In this document: positions 7,934 to 15,767 of the stretch, piece after piece
How the letters are laid out: each line of letters opens with the position of its first letter
Position numbering within the stretch: position 1 is the first letter of the stretch
Assembly (NCBI GenBank): GCA_910585435.1
Contig: CAJUEJ010000003.1
Coordinates: forward strand, 62,001-126,000
Length of the DNA stretch: 64,000 nt
Direction of reading: 5' to 3'
Source: an uncultured Hungatella sp.
GTDB taxonomy: Bacteria > Bacillota > Clostridia > Lachnospirales > Lachnospiraceae
Position numbers and translations under genes: made by a program
Notes under the pieces: model-generated
The model's database searches: none
What the model was told of the DNA's origin: nothing
What the model saw: the letters and a program-made list of their open reading frames with translations, nothing else

Positions 7934-9115
7934 CTACTGGCATTCCATCATCTCCCTGGTGTCCAGAGCAATCTTCACCATCTGATCAATCTTTTCTGCC
8001 AGATGTTCCTCTGACCTGTGAATCCCCTTGATATTGGGCTTGGTGACCGGGTGTTTTGCCACAAATATAGTACAGCAGTCTTCATAAGGCTGGATGGATG
8101 TCTCAAACGTTCCGATTTTCTCTGAGATATCTACGATCTCCTGCTTGTCAAATCCGATCACCGGGCGGAACACAGGCATGGTACACACTTCGTTGGTCGC
8201 TGCCAGAGACTGTACGGTCTGGGAAGCCACCTGCCCGATGCTTTCTCCTGTAATCAAAGCCAGGCACTCCGTCTCCCTGGCAATAGACTCCGCAATCTTC
8301 ATCATATAACGCCTCATAATGATGGTCAGCTCCTCATGCGGACATTTTTCATAGATATACAGCTGGATATCTGTAAAATTCACCACATGGAGCCTGATGG
8401 GGCCGGAATATCTGGCTACCAGCTTTGCCAGATCCACCACCTTCTGCTTGGCTCTCTCGCTGGTATAAGGCGGCGCGTGGAAGTAAACCGCATCGATTTT
8501 AACGCCTCTCTTGGCAATCATATAGCCTGCCACCGGGCTGTCTATTCCCCCTGACAAAAGCAGCATGGCCTTCCCGTTGGTCCCTATGGGCATCCCGCCC
8601 GGCCCCGGAATCATGACCGAATAAATATTCACCAGGTTCCGGACCTCCACCTTCAAAAGGATCTGCGGATGGTGTACATCCACCTTCATCTGGGGAAATG
8701 CTTCCAAAACCGCCTCCCCCAAATCCCGGTTCATCTGCTCCGACGTAACAGGATATTTCTTATCCGCCCTTCTGGAATCCACCTTAAAGGTCACATGCTT
8801 GTCAGGATAGACCTTGTCCACATAGGAGACCACCTGCTGCTTCAGCAGCCCAAAATCCTTTTCCTCTGTCTGAAACACAGGACAGATCCAGGCGATTCCA
8901 AAGACGCGCTTCAAGGCCTCTATCGCCTCGTCATAGTCATACTCTCCTTTGGCGTCCACATAGATTCTCCCGGTTTCCTTGGATACAACAAATTTTCCCT
9001 CCACATCCTTCAGGACATGGCGGATCTGTTTCATAAGGGCATCCTCAAAAAGGTAACGGTTCTTTCCCTTTGTCCCAATCTCTGCATATTTAATTAAAAA
9101 TGACTGATACAGCAT
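7934..9115 (-). CDS. thiI: tRNA 4-thiouridine synthase ThiI
   Basis: This 393-residue enzyme uses ATP to adenylate U8 of tRNA and introduce sulfur; in many bacteria it also feeds thiamine biosynthesis. A ferredoxin-like and THUMP region comes first, then the PP-loop LLLSGGIDSPVAGYM. It ends without the C-terminal rhodanese domain of the E. coli enzyme, as is usual in Firmicutes. I chose the ATG at 9115 because the protein then starts LYQSFLIKYAEIGTKGKNR, the conserved N-terminus, and GGAGG lies 5 bases upstream. The open frame reaches 9292 but would intrude into nifS. nifS, the probable sulfur donor, is 70 bp upstream. Confidence 0.94.
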   Translation of the reverse strand: MLYQSFLIKYAEIGTKGKNRYLFEDALMKQIRHVLKDVEGKFVVSKETGRIYVDAKGEYDYDEAIEALKRVFGIAWICPVFQTEEKDFGLLKQQVVSYVDKVYPDKHVTFKVDSRRADKKYPVTSEQMNRDLGEAVLEAFPQMKVDVHHPQILLKVEVRNLVNIYSVMIPGPGGMPIGTNGKAMLLLSGGIDSPVAGYMIAKRGVKIDAVYFHAPPYTSERAKQKVVDLAKLVARYSGPIRLHVVNFTDIQLYIYEKCPHEELTIIMRRYMMKIAESIARETECLALITGESIGQVASQTVQSLAATNEVCTMPVFRPVIGFDKQEIVDISEKIGTFETSIQPYEDCCTIFVAKHPVTKPNIKGIHRSEEHLAEKIDQMVKIALDTREMMECQ

Positions 9116-9185
9116 AGTTTCCTCCATTCTGTCTGATGAGCGGTCTCGGAAACTCCCTTGCACCCATCTTTGCGGCAACGTCAAA

Positions 9186-10334
9186 TTACTTATATCTGCG
9201 CAGCACAGGAAGCAGCTCTTTAAGCACATCCACAGCGTAATCAACCTCTTCTCTGGTATTAAATATTCCGAAGCTGAACCGCAGGGTGGCATCCAGCAAA
9301 TCCTGTCTTACGCCGATTCCCTTCAATGTCCCGCTGACCCCCGGGTGTCTGGACGAACAGGCAGAGCCGGAAGACACATATATCCCCCGCTCTTCCAGGC
9401 TGTGAAGAAGCACTTCACTTCTCACTCCCTCAAAGCTGGCGCTGACAATCTGCGGGGCACTTTCCCGGCCCGGCCGGCTGTTGATATAGACTCCCTCTAA
9501 TTCCTGAAGCCTGCCTGTCATATAGTCTTTCAGTTCATACAGCTTATCCATCTTTTCCTGGTGATTGGTGTATATCTCTTTTACCGCAGCTCCCAGGCCT
9601 GCCACTCCCGGTACATTCTCCGTACCGGCACGCATCCCCCTCTGCTGGCCACCTCCGTAAATCAATGGTTTTATTTTTACCTGCTGGTCAACGTATAAAA
9701 ATCCCACGCCCTTTGGCCCATGGATCTTGTGGCCGCTGACGCTCATCAGAGCAATCCCCTGCCGTTTCGGGCGAATCTGAAACTTCCCGTATGCCTGAAT
9801 GGCATCCACATGGAACAGTGTGTCTGGATTTTTCGTTTTAATCACTTTGGAAATCTCCTCCACCGGTTCCACTGCGCCCACCTCATTATTTACATACATA
9901 ACAGATACCAGGATAGTATCCGGTCGAATAGCCTCTTTCAGTTCATCCAGGTTTATATGTCCCTGGCTGTCTACAGGCAGAAAAGTGATCTCAAAACCCT
10001 GCTCTTCCAGATATCCCAGAGGGTTATACACGGACGCGTGTTCAATATTGCTGCTTATGATATGATTTCCTGAACGGCGGTACGCCTGCGCCGTGCCTAT
10101 CAAAGCCATGTTGTTGGACTCAGAGCCGCCGGAGGTGAAAATAATCTCCTTTTCCTGAACCTTCAGATTCTGAGCGATGATAGATCTGGCTTCTTTTATA
10201 TAGTTCTCCGCCTCCATACCCATTCTGTGTTTGGCCGATGCATTTCCATAATCCTCTGTCATGGTTTTTACTACAATGTCTTTTACACTGTCAAGCACTT
10301 TGGTGGTTGCAGAATTGTCAAAATATGCTTCCAT
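9186..10334 (-). CDS. nifS: Cysteine desulfurase (NifS/IscS type)
   Basis: This PLP enzyme of 382 residues takes sulfur from cysteine as a persulfide. The start MEAYFDNSATTKV, the PLP lysine in SVSGHKIHGPKG (K203) and the mobile-loop cysteine in SSGSACSS (C326) are present. Being next to thiI, it most likely supplies sulfur for tRNA 4-thiouridine. The ATG at 10334 is preceded by an AGGA element; the longer open frame to 10385 begins within a tandem repeat and has no family support. The leader contains nine degenerate 17-bp units. Confidence 0.93.
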   Translation of the reverse strand: MEAYFDNSATTKVLDSVKDIVVKTMTEDYGNASAKHRMGMEAENYIKEARSIIAQNLKVQEKEIIFTSGGSESNNMALIGTAQAYRRSGNHIISSNIEHASVYNPLGYLEEQGFEITFLPVDSQGHINLDELKEAIRPDTILVSVMYVNNEVGAVEPVEEISKVIKTKNPDTLFHVDAIQAYGKFQIRPKRQGIALMSVSGHKIHGPKGVGFLYVDQQVKIKPLIYGGGQQRGMRAGTENVPGVAGLGAAVKEIYTNHQEKMDKLYELKDYMTGRLQELEGVYINSRPGRESAPQIVSASFEGVRSEVLLHSLEERGIYVSSGSACSSRHPGVSGTLKGIGVRQDLLDATLRFSFGIFNTREEVDYAVDVLKELLPVLRRYK

Positions 10335-10369
10335 AATATTCCTGATACTCCTGAACTTTCTCCTGTGTC

Positions 10370-10520
10370 TGTCTTTTTGTTGCATCTGGCTTCGCTACGT
10401 TTGGCTATTTGCTGCATTTGCCTCTTTGCTGCATCTGTCTCTTTATTGCATCTGTCTCTCTGTTACATCTATCTCTATACCGCATTTGTCTCTCTTCTAC
10501 GTCTGTCTATTTGGATGATT
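10370..10520. repeat. Degenerate 17-bp tandem repeat array in the nifS leader
   Basis: About nine 17-bp units of the type TGTCTCTTTGCTGCATC are laid head to tail on the plus strand. Read on the minus strand, most units contain a purine stretch such as AAAGAGG followed by ATG. Because 17 is not a multiple of three, the ATGs fall in all frames and create very short upstream reading frames. The surrounding 10335-10687 holds no other gene I can support. Confidence 0.7.
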
Positions 10521-10687
10521 TCTGACAAATACACTTGGATTCGTTTGGGAGTATATTCCTTTCATTTTTCTAAATATTAACACAACATTTGAAATTTCCC
10601 TTATCTCTGGATCTGCACAGCACCTCCTGCACTTCTTTTCCTTCCCTGCCAGGCAAATGCCATCGGCATCTGGCAACAGAACGGCGG

Positions 10688-11440
10688 CTACCCCACTCCT
10701 CCGCCTGCCTCCAGCTGATACATGAGAATGGACAGCATCGCCATTCCCGCTGTCTCTGTCCGCAGAATCCTTCTTCCCAGGCTGACCGGGTAAAATCCCG
10801 CAGCAGCAGCCAGCTCCACTTCCTTTTCCTCAAAACCGCCTTCCGGCCCAATGAAAATCCCCACTTTCATCCCCGGCTTTACCTGCTCCACAAGCTCTTT
10901 TGTGGCGGCCATCCCCCGGGCATTCTCATAAGGAATCATCTTTAAGTCAAAGTCTTTTCCGTATGCCAGGGCCTCCTCCACTCCCATCACACGGGTTACC
11001 TGCGGGATAATGCTCCTCTTTGACTGCTTGGCCCCGCTCTCCGCAATAGCATTCCAGCGTTTTATCTTTGCCTCTTCCTTTTTGGCATCCAGCTTTACCA
11101 CTGAGCGCCGCGCAGCCACCGGAATAATCTGGTAAGCCCCCAGCTCCGCCGCCTTCTGGATAATAAACTCCATCTTCTCCTGCTTCGGCAGCCCCTGGAA
11201 CAGATACAGCCTGGCCGCAAGCTCCCTTCCCTCTCTGTCTTCAGAAAAGGCCTCTGCCACCACCGTTTCCGCTTCTATCTCTGAAATCCGGCAGTAATAA
11301 TCTGTGCCCTGTCCGTCGCTTATGAGCAGTTCTTCCCCACGCCTCATGCGCAGTACGTTTTTTATATGGTTAACATCCGGGCCGGTGATTGTGACATTCT
11401 GTCCGTCAATCTGATTGGGCTGTACAAAAAAATGGTACAT
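10688..11440 (-). CDS. rsmE: 16S rRNA m3U1498 methyltransferase RsmE
   Basis: This 250-residue SPOUT methyltransferase modifies U1498 of 16S rRNA. The N-terminal PUA-like domain begins MYHFFVQPNQI, with DVNHIKNVLRMRRGE. The C-terminal knot carries KVGIFIGPEGGFEEKE and SLGRRILRTETA, the SAM-binding elements of the family. A good ribosome site (AAGGAG) precedes the ATG at 11440. It lies 102 bp after prmA, the common Firmicutes order, and upstream of nifS. Confidence 0.94.
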   Translation of the reverse strand: MYHFFVQPNQIDGQNVTITGPDVNHIKNVLRMRRGEELLISDGQGTDYYCRISEIEAETVVAEAFSEDREGRELAARLYLFQGLPKQEKMEFIIQKAAELGAYQIIPVAARRSVVKLDAKKEEAKIKRWNAIAESGAKQSKRSIIPQVTRVMGVEEALAYGKDFDLKMIPYENARGMAATKELVEQVKPGMKVGIFIGPEGGFEEKEVELAAAAGFYPVSLGRRILRTETAGMAMLSILMYQLEAGGGVG

Positions 11441-11542
11441 GCATATCTCCTTGTTTCTCTGTATGGCTGGTGTCTAGCGGAAGTTCCGGTGAATGCAGCG
11501 TTGGAATATCGTTACGCAAATTCTCGGATAATCCGTGCTGTA

Positions 11543-12499
11543 CTAGCATTTTCTGGCCGTAATGGAAACCCATTCTCCCTGGGAAGCTGTCTCTATGATT
11601 TCCAGTGCCGGATTCTGCTCCAAAGCTTCTTTTACGGCATTTTCCTTTATATTAAGAATTCCTGACATGATAAAGATGCCGTCCTTTTTCAGATGAACCG
11701 GTATCTCCTTTTGAAGCATAATAATCACATCTGCCAGAATATTGGCCACAGCAATGTCATAGCACTGGTATCCAGCCTTATCCTGCACCTGTTTGTCGTC
11801 AATAATGTTGCCCTGCAGCACCTGGAAGCTGTCACTGCCAATCCCATTTGCCTCCAGATTCTCTCCTACAGCCGTGATGGCATTCTCGTCCAAATCTGTT
11901 CCGAAGACGCTTCCTGCCCCCAGCTTCAGCGCCGTGATTCCCAGGATACCGCTGCCTGTTCCCACATCCAGCACCCTGGCACCCTTTGTCATATATTTGC
12001 GAATCTGCCGGATACACAGCTGTGTCGTCTCATGCTGCCCGGTACCAAAAGCAGTACCCGGGTCAATCTGAATCAGCAGCTTATCTCTGTCACAGTCCGG
12101 AATCTCTTCCCAGGTAGGCTTAATCAGAATGTCATCTACCGTAAATGGTTTAAAATACTGTTTCCAGTTGTTAATCCAGTCCTTATCCTCCGTCTCAGAC
12201 GTGGTGATAGTCCGCTGCCCCACATCCACAAAATCCCTTAATTCATCCAGCCCGTCCTCAATCTCCTTTAGGATCCGATCCTCCTCGGACAAATCCTCCA
12301 GATAGAAGCTGACCCTGGCTACCCCGTCATCCGGAGGAAGCTCTGGCAGTATATCTATAAACATTCCCTTGGTCTCGCTTTCTGTCAAAGGAATATTGTC
12401 CTCTATCTCGATCCCCTCAATGCCGATTTCGTCAAACAGATTGCTGATTAAATCAACAGCCTGGGTCGTTGTAGTCAATGTGAACTTTTTCCACCTCAT
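11543..12499 (-). CDS. prmA: Ribosomal protein L11 methyltransferase PrmA
   Basis: This 318-residue SAM enzyme trimethylates lysines of ribosomal protein L11. The N-terminal substrate domain starts MRWKKFTLTTTTQAVD; the catalytic domain has the motif DPGTAFGTGQHETTQLC, then VLDVGTGSGILG and VANILADVI. The ATG at 12499 follows GGAGG by about 8 bases; the open frame extends 11 more codons upstream without a ribosome site. It heads the leftward prmA-rsmE-nifS-thiI group. Confidence 0.94.
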   Translation of the reverse strand: MRWKKFTLTTTTQAVDLISNLFDEIGIEGIEIEDNIPLTESETKGMFIDILPELPPDDGVARVSFYLEDLSEEDRILKEIEDGLDELRDFVDVGQRTITTSETEDKDWINNWKQYFKPFTVDDILIKPTWEEIPDCDRDKLLIQIDPGTAFGTGQHETTQLCIRQIRKYMTKGARVLDVGTGSGILGITALKLGAGSVFGTDLDENAITAVGENLEANGIGSDSFQVLQGNIIDDKQVQDKAGYQCYDIAVANILADVIIMLQKEIPVHLKKDGIFIMSGILNIKENAVKEALEQNPALEIIETASQGEWVSITARKC

Positions 12500-13018
12500 G
12501 GAAGTTCCTCCTTGTATATTATAAATCGGCATGCATCGCGCCGCCTGTCAAATCGTCGGAACACTTTCTTGTTGTAAAACTTTTATAGCACAAACATTCC
12601 TCCTGCCTCTGGCAGCCTGAGGCTGTAAGGCATTCTCTATCATAGCACAGATTTTGTTTTTCTACAATTATTCTGTAAAAATATGGTTTTTAATCTTTTT
12701 TGCAATAAAAATGCATTCCCAGGCATTATTCTAATGAACGGATGAGAAACACCCGTCCTGCCAACAGCCTCCAGGCTGTAAGACAACGATTCCAATGAAA
12801 CCCTGTAACAAACAAATGCATAATTGCAAACACATTTTTTAACACATAGCAAAATAAAACAAACAACAAAACCGAAAATCTGAAATGCATTACGATGTTA
12901 CAACCTCAATCACAAGCATACAAAAGAGAAATCTGTTATTATAAATACAAAAGAAATTTTTACAGTACTGTCAAAGAAAAACCTTCTCAATGTACAAAAG
13001 AACATGGCAGGACGGAAG
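12500..13018. other. AT-rich intergenic region with a repeated small hairpin
   Basis: About 590 bases separate prmA from proC. The minus-strand element CTTACAGCCT(C or GG)AGGCTG occurs twice, near 12610-12627 and 12764-12783; each copy can fold into a 6-bp hairpin, so it could be a leader structure for prmA. A TATAAT-like box lies just before the prmA ribosome site, but no -35 box is well spaced. The short frame at 12640-12852 (minus) looks like chance. Confidence 0.45.
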
Positions 13019-13058
13019 AATGCGTCGGACCCCGGGAAACCGGGCCGACGCATTTTTC
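13019..13058. terminator. Strong GC-rich hairpin downstream of proC
   Basis: AATGCGTCGG and CCGGG arms pair with CCGGGCCGACGCATT around a GAAA loop, giving a stem of about 15 bp. The better T-run follows on the plus strand; on the minus strand, where proC ends 35 bp away, the tail is TTCTTCC. It most likely terminates proC. Confidence 0.75.
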
Positions 13059-13092
13059 ATCTGGCTGGTACATCGCCCAGCACCATTTCATC

Positions 13093-13884
13093 CTACTTTT
13101 TCATAATTCTATCCACCGCATCAATCACCGCACTGCGAAACCCATCTCTCTCCAATGCCGCCACCCCTACTATAGTAGTGCCTCCCGGTGAGCAGACTGC
13201 GTCTTTCATTGCCCCTGGATGTGCCTTTGTCACCCTCTGCAGCTTTCCTGTTCCGGCTATCATCTGGCTTGCCAGCCCATAGGACAGCTCCCTGGGCAGC
13301 CCGTGAAGGACCGCTGCATCCGCCAGCGCCTCAATAAACATGGCAGCAAAAGCTGGTCCACACCCGCTGATAGTTCCGGCAATTCCAAACTGTTTTGTGT
13401 CCACCGGCTGCAGCATGCCAATAGGCGCAAACAGCCGTTGAAATAACTCATACTCCTCTTTTGTCAGGGAATGTTGTCTCTCACATACGATAATGCCCTC
13501 TCCTATTGATACAGGTGTATTAGGCAGCGTGCTGATATGATGAGTACCTGGCGCCAGAATCCCCTCATATTTTTCAAACAGCCACCCAGCGGCCACTGAG
13601 ACAAGAACCTTGTCTTTCAGAATATCTTTCACAGGCTCCAGTACTTCCTGAATCAGGTAAGGCTTTACAGCCACAACGATCAGATCCGCATTTTCACACA
13701 ACTCCCTTGCAGTTTTACAGGGCTGAATTCCCATGTCTCCCGCATTTTCCCGCAGTTTTTCCCAATTTTTTGCACACGCATATATCTGTTTCGGCGGCAA
13801 TACTTCCTTTAAAAGCAGCCCCTTCGCCATCGCCTGAGCCATATTCCCAAAACCGATAAAACCTAATTTTATATTTCTGTCCAA
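13093..13884 (-). CDS. proC: Pyrroline-5-carboxylate reductase
   Basis: This 263-residue NAD(P)H enzyme catalyses the last step of proline synthesis. The Rossmann motif GFIGFGNMAQAMAKG opens the protein. The family signature near the C-terminus (MIAGTGKL, HPGAMKDAVCSPGGTTIVG) and the segment SGCGPAFAAMFIEALADAA are present. The start is a TTG at 13884, preceded by GGAGGAG at good spacing. It is a single gene with a strong hairpin downstream. Confidence 0.95.
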   Translation of the reverse strand: MDRNIKLGFIGFGNMAQAMAKGLLLKEVLPPKQIYACAKNWEKLRENAGDMGIQPCKTARELCENADLIVVAVKPYLIQEVLEPVKDILKDKVLVSVAAGWLFEKYEGILAPGTHHISTLPNTPVSIGEGIIVCERQHSLTKEEYELFQRLFAPIGMLQPVDTKQFGIAGTISGCGPAFAAMFIEALADAAVLHGLPRELSYGLASQMIAGTGKLQRVTKAHPGAMKDAVCSPGGTTIVGVAALERDGFRSAVIDAVDRIMKK

Positions 13885-14104
13885 TTTTCTCTCCTCCGGT
13901 TCTTTTACCTGTTTACTTTCAACTGTTTATTTTCACTTTAGCCGCGCTTATTTTCACTGCTTCTTTTCAAAGTTCCTTGACAAATCATGGTTTACCCGTT
14001 AGAATATCTATAAAAGAAATTTATTCTATTATTTTATCCAGAGTTCTATAGCTTGTCAATTATTCATTTTTATCTTATTTTTGAAACCCAGGTATATAAA
14101 AAAC

Positions 14105-14133
14105 GTGACTTTACCCTTTATATATGGTATAAT
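14105..14133 (+). promoter_or_regulatory. Promoter of the coiled-coil gene
   Basis: GTGACT (14105-14110), a 17-base spacer and TATAAT (14128-14133) with an extended TGG ahead of it lie about 30 bases upstream of the coiled-coil start. Nearly the same 26 bases recur, inverted, after the gene. Confidence 0.8.
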
Positions 14134-14163
14134 GCCCCTATCCAGGAACAGGGAGGGAATTAT

Positions 14164-14772
14164 ATGACAAATAACGAATTAATATTAGCAATATCCGATC
14201 TACTGGATGAAAAGTTAAAAGCACAATTACAGCCGATAAAAGATACGCTGGAAAAAATAGACGACAGGCTGACTGCTCTGGAGAACAGGATGACTGCTCT
14301 GGAAGACAGGGTAACCGCTCTGGAAAACAGGATGACTGCCGTCGAGGACAGACTGCAGGCTCTCGAAGACAGGGTAACCGCTCTGGAAGACAGGGTAACC
14401 GCTCTGGAAGACAGGATGACCGCTCTGGAAGACAGGATGACCGCTCTGGAAGACAGGATGACCGCTGTCGAAGGCAGATTGCAAATTGTCGAAGACAGAC
14501 TGCAAACTGTTGAGGAAAGGCTACATATCGTCGAAGACAAAGTAGAAAGTGCTGAAGACAAACTACAACTCGTTGAGAAAAATATCCTGCGGTTGAGTCT
14601 GTGTCAGGAGTATGACGTCGTGCCCCGATTAAAAAATATCGAGTCCTGTTATACCAGTACATACCAGCGTTATAGCGTCTATGCAGATAAAATGGATACC
14701 GCTTTTACAGATATCAATCTTCTCAAAATAGTAGTATCCGATCATTCCGAAAAGCTTCAGAAACTGGCATAA
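14164..14772 (+). CDS. Repetitive coiled-coil protein of unknown function
   Basis: This 202-residue protein has three parts. The N-terminal region (about 1-36, MTNNELILAISDLLDEKL) looks conserved. Then come about fifteen heptads of the form TALEDRM/TALENRM, a long parallel coiled coil. The C-terminal region (about 145-202) contains VVPRLKNIESCYTSTYQRY and ends VVSDHSEKLQKLA. I recall similar proteins with variable heptad number in Lachnospiraceae, all of unknown function. The ATG at 14164 follows GGGAGGG; the open frame upstream to 14053 crosses the promoter. No signal peptide or membrane segment is visible. It has its own promoter and terminator. Confidence 0.85.
   Translation: MTNNELILAISDLLDEKLKAQLQPIKDTLEKIDDRLTALENRMTALEDRVTALENRMTAVEDRLQALEDRVTALEDRVTALEDRMTALEDRMTALEDRMTAVEGRLQIVEDRLQTVEERLHIVEDKVESAEDKLQLVEKNILRLSLCQEYDVVPRLKNIESCYTSTYQRYSVYADKMDTAFTDINLLKIVVSDHSEKLQKLA
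14272..14580 (+). repeat. 21-bp coding tandem repeats (heptads)
   Basis: About fifteen 21-bp units encode the heptads. The middle units (about 14377-14463) are nearly identical at the DNA level (GCTCTGGAAGACAGG core), which suggests recent expansion by slippage or unequal recombination in steps of one heptad, so frame is always kept. Confidence 0.9.
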
Positions 14773-14866
14773 ACCCCAGCATCACGACAAACCAAACCAC
14801 ATCAATTATGGGTAGGGGGTATACTTATACCATATATAAAGCGTAAAGTCTAAAATCATCTGTTTT

Positions 14867-14920
14867 CAATATCTCCAACAGAAATCAAAAAATCCGTTCT
14901 GTTGGAGATATTGTACTTTT
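14867..14920 (+). terminator. Terminator-like perfect 17-bp inverted repeat
   Basis: Bases 14867-14883 are the exact reverse complement of 14897-14913, with a 13-base loop. TACTTTTCT follows. It lies outside the 26-bp inverted repeat and probably ends the coiled-coil transcript. Confidence 0.75.
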
Positions 14921-15021
14921 CTGCCAGCCTTTGCCAAACAATTACCTTAATTGTTCACAATATCATCTATTCCATGTTTCTTTCACTCTGTTTTCTGCAG
15001 CCTCTAAGCAAAACTATCTTC

Positions 15022-15684
15022 CTAAAACTTCAGCTCCCGAATATTTTCCAGAACTTCCCCATACGGCTTTCCCCTTCCAAACAAAAGTGTCGTCCCTAAA
15101 ACAAACCCTTTCACACCTTTAGGAGCATATTCCAAAATTTTACCCGCACTGCAGGCCCCATCCCAATAGATTTCAAAATCCATATCTTCCTTTATAGAAA
15201 GAAGCTTTGTAATCTTCTTCCCTACATAAGGTAAATACATCTGTCCCGCATTGCCCGGATTTACAGACATTACCAAAACTTTTTTTACAATCCGCAGCAT
15301 TTCTAATACCGTTTCTACAGAAGTACCCGGATTAATGGCAATTCCCGGCACCATTCCTGCATTGATGATACTCTGCAGTGTAGTAGACGGATGATACTCC
15401 GCCTCCGGATGAATATACACCGTATCCCCCTTCCGCAGATTATTTAAAAATAATCCGATGCAGTTATTGGGATGCTCAATCATCAGATGCACATCCAGCG
15501 GCTTCTTCGTTGCACCTGCTATGTATCTCATATCATTTAAAGACATGGCAAAATTCGGCACGTACCGTCCGTCCATAATATCTATGTGGAAGGAATCAAT
15601 CCCTCCTTCATCCAATGCCTTTACCTCTTTCTCCAGATTGCCATAATTGGCACACATCATGGAGGCTGTTAATTCAAAATTCAT
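15022..15684 (-). CDS. Ribulose-phosphate 3-epimerase family protein
   Basis: This 220-residue TIM-barrel protein is of the ribulose-5-phosphate/allulose-6-phosphate 3-epimerase family. Metal and catalytic residues are visible in SFHIDIMDGRYVPN (His and Asp), DVHLMIEHP (His) and YWDGACSAGK (Asp). It is more divergent than housekeeping Rpe (TASMMCANYGNL start, WDGA instead of DGG), and lies at the left end of the glycan island, so it may act on a special sugar phosphate. The ATG at 15684 follows GGGAG; the frame extends nine codons further without support. It is co-oriented with the glycan genes. Confidence 0.8.
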   Translation of the reverse strand: MNFELTASMMCANYGNLEKEVKALDEGGIDSFHIDIMDGRYVPNFAMSLNDMRYIAGATKKPLDVHLMIEHPNNCIGLFLNNLRKGDTVYIHPEAEYHPSTTLQSIINAGMVPGIAINPGTSVETVLEMLRIVKKVLVMSVNPGNAGQMYLPYVGKKITKLLSIKEDMDFEIYWDGACSAGKILEYAPKGVKGFVLGTTLLFGRGKPYGEVLENIRELKF

Positions 15685-15767
15685 AGTTATCTCCCTAAAT
15701 TTAATTCTCATGCAGTTGATGAAAAATAATTAACTCTGCCAAACCTTGGATCCAATAATACATTGAA

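Larger units (their letters stand above)
14107..14850. repeat. 26-bp inverted repeats bracketing the coiled-coil gene
   Basis: The 26 bases at 14107-14132 and the reverse complement of 14825-14850 match at 25 positions. Similarity continues weakly inward (CCCCTATCC against CCCCTACCC). The left copy is the gene's promoter; the right copy would place a promoter-like element pointing back into the gene on the minus strand. The unit could be a small mobile cassette or a promoter duplication. Confidence 0.85.

Noticed and set aside
10261..10518. Cys/Leu-rich plus-strand frames over the nifS leader
   Set aside because: Produced by the 17-bp repeats; hydrophobic composition is a repeat artefact.
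12640..12852. 70-codon minus-strand frame upstream of prmA
   Set aside because: AT-rich, no ribosome site, contains the hairpin repeat; no family match seen.
14138..14662. Long reverse-strand open frames over the heptad repeats
   Set aside because: They only mirror the 21-bp repeat of the plus-strand gene; composition (SSRAVIL repeats) is artefactual and there is no ribosome site.
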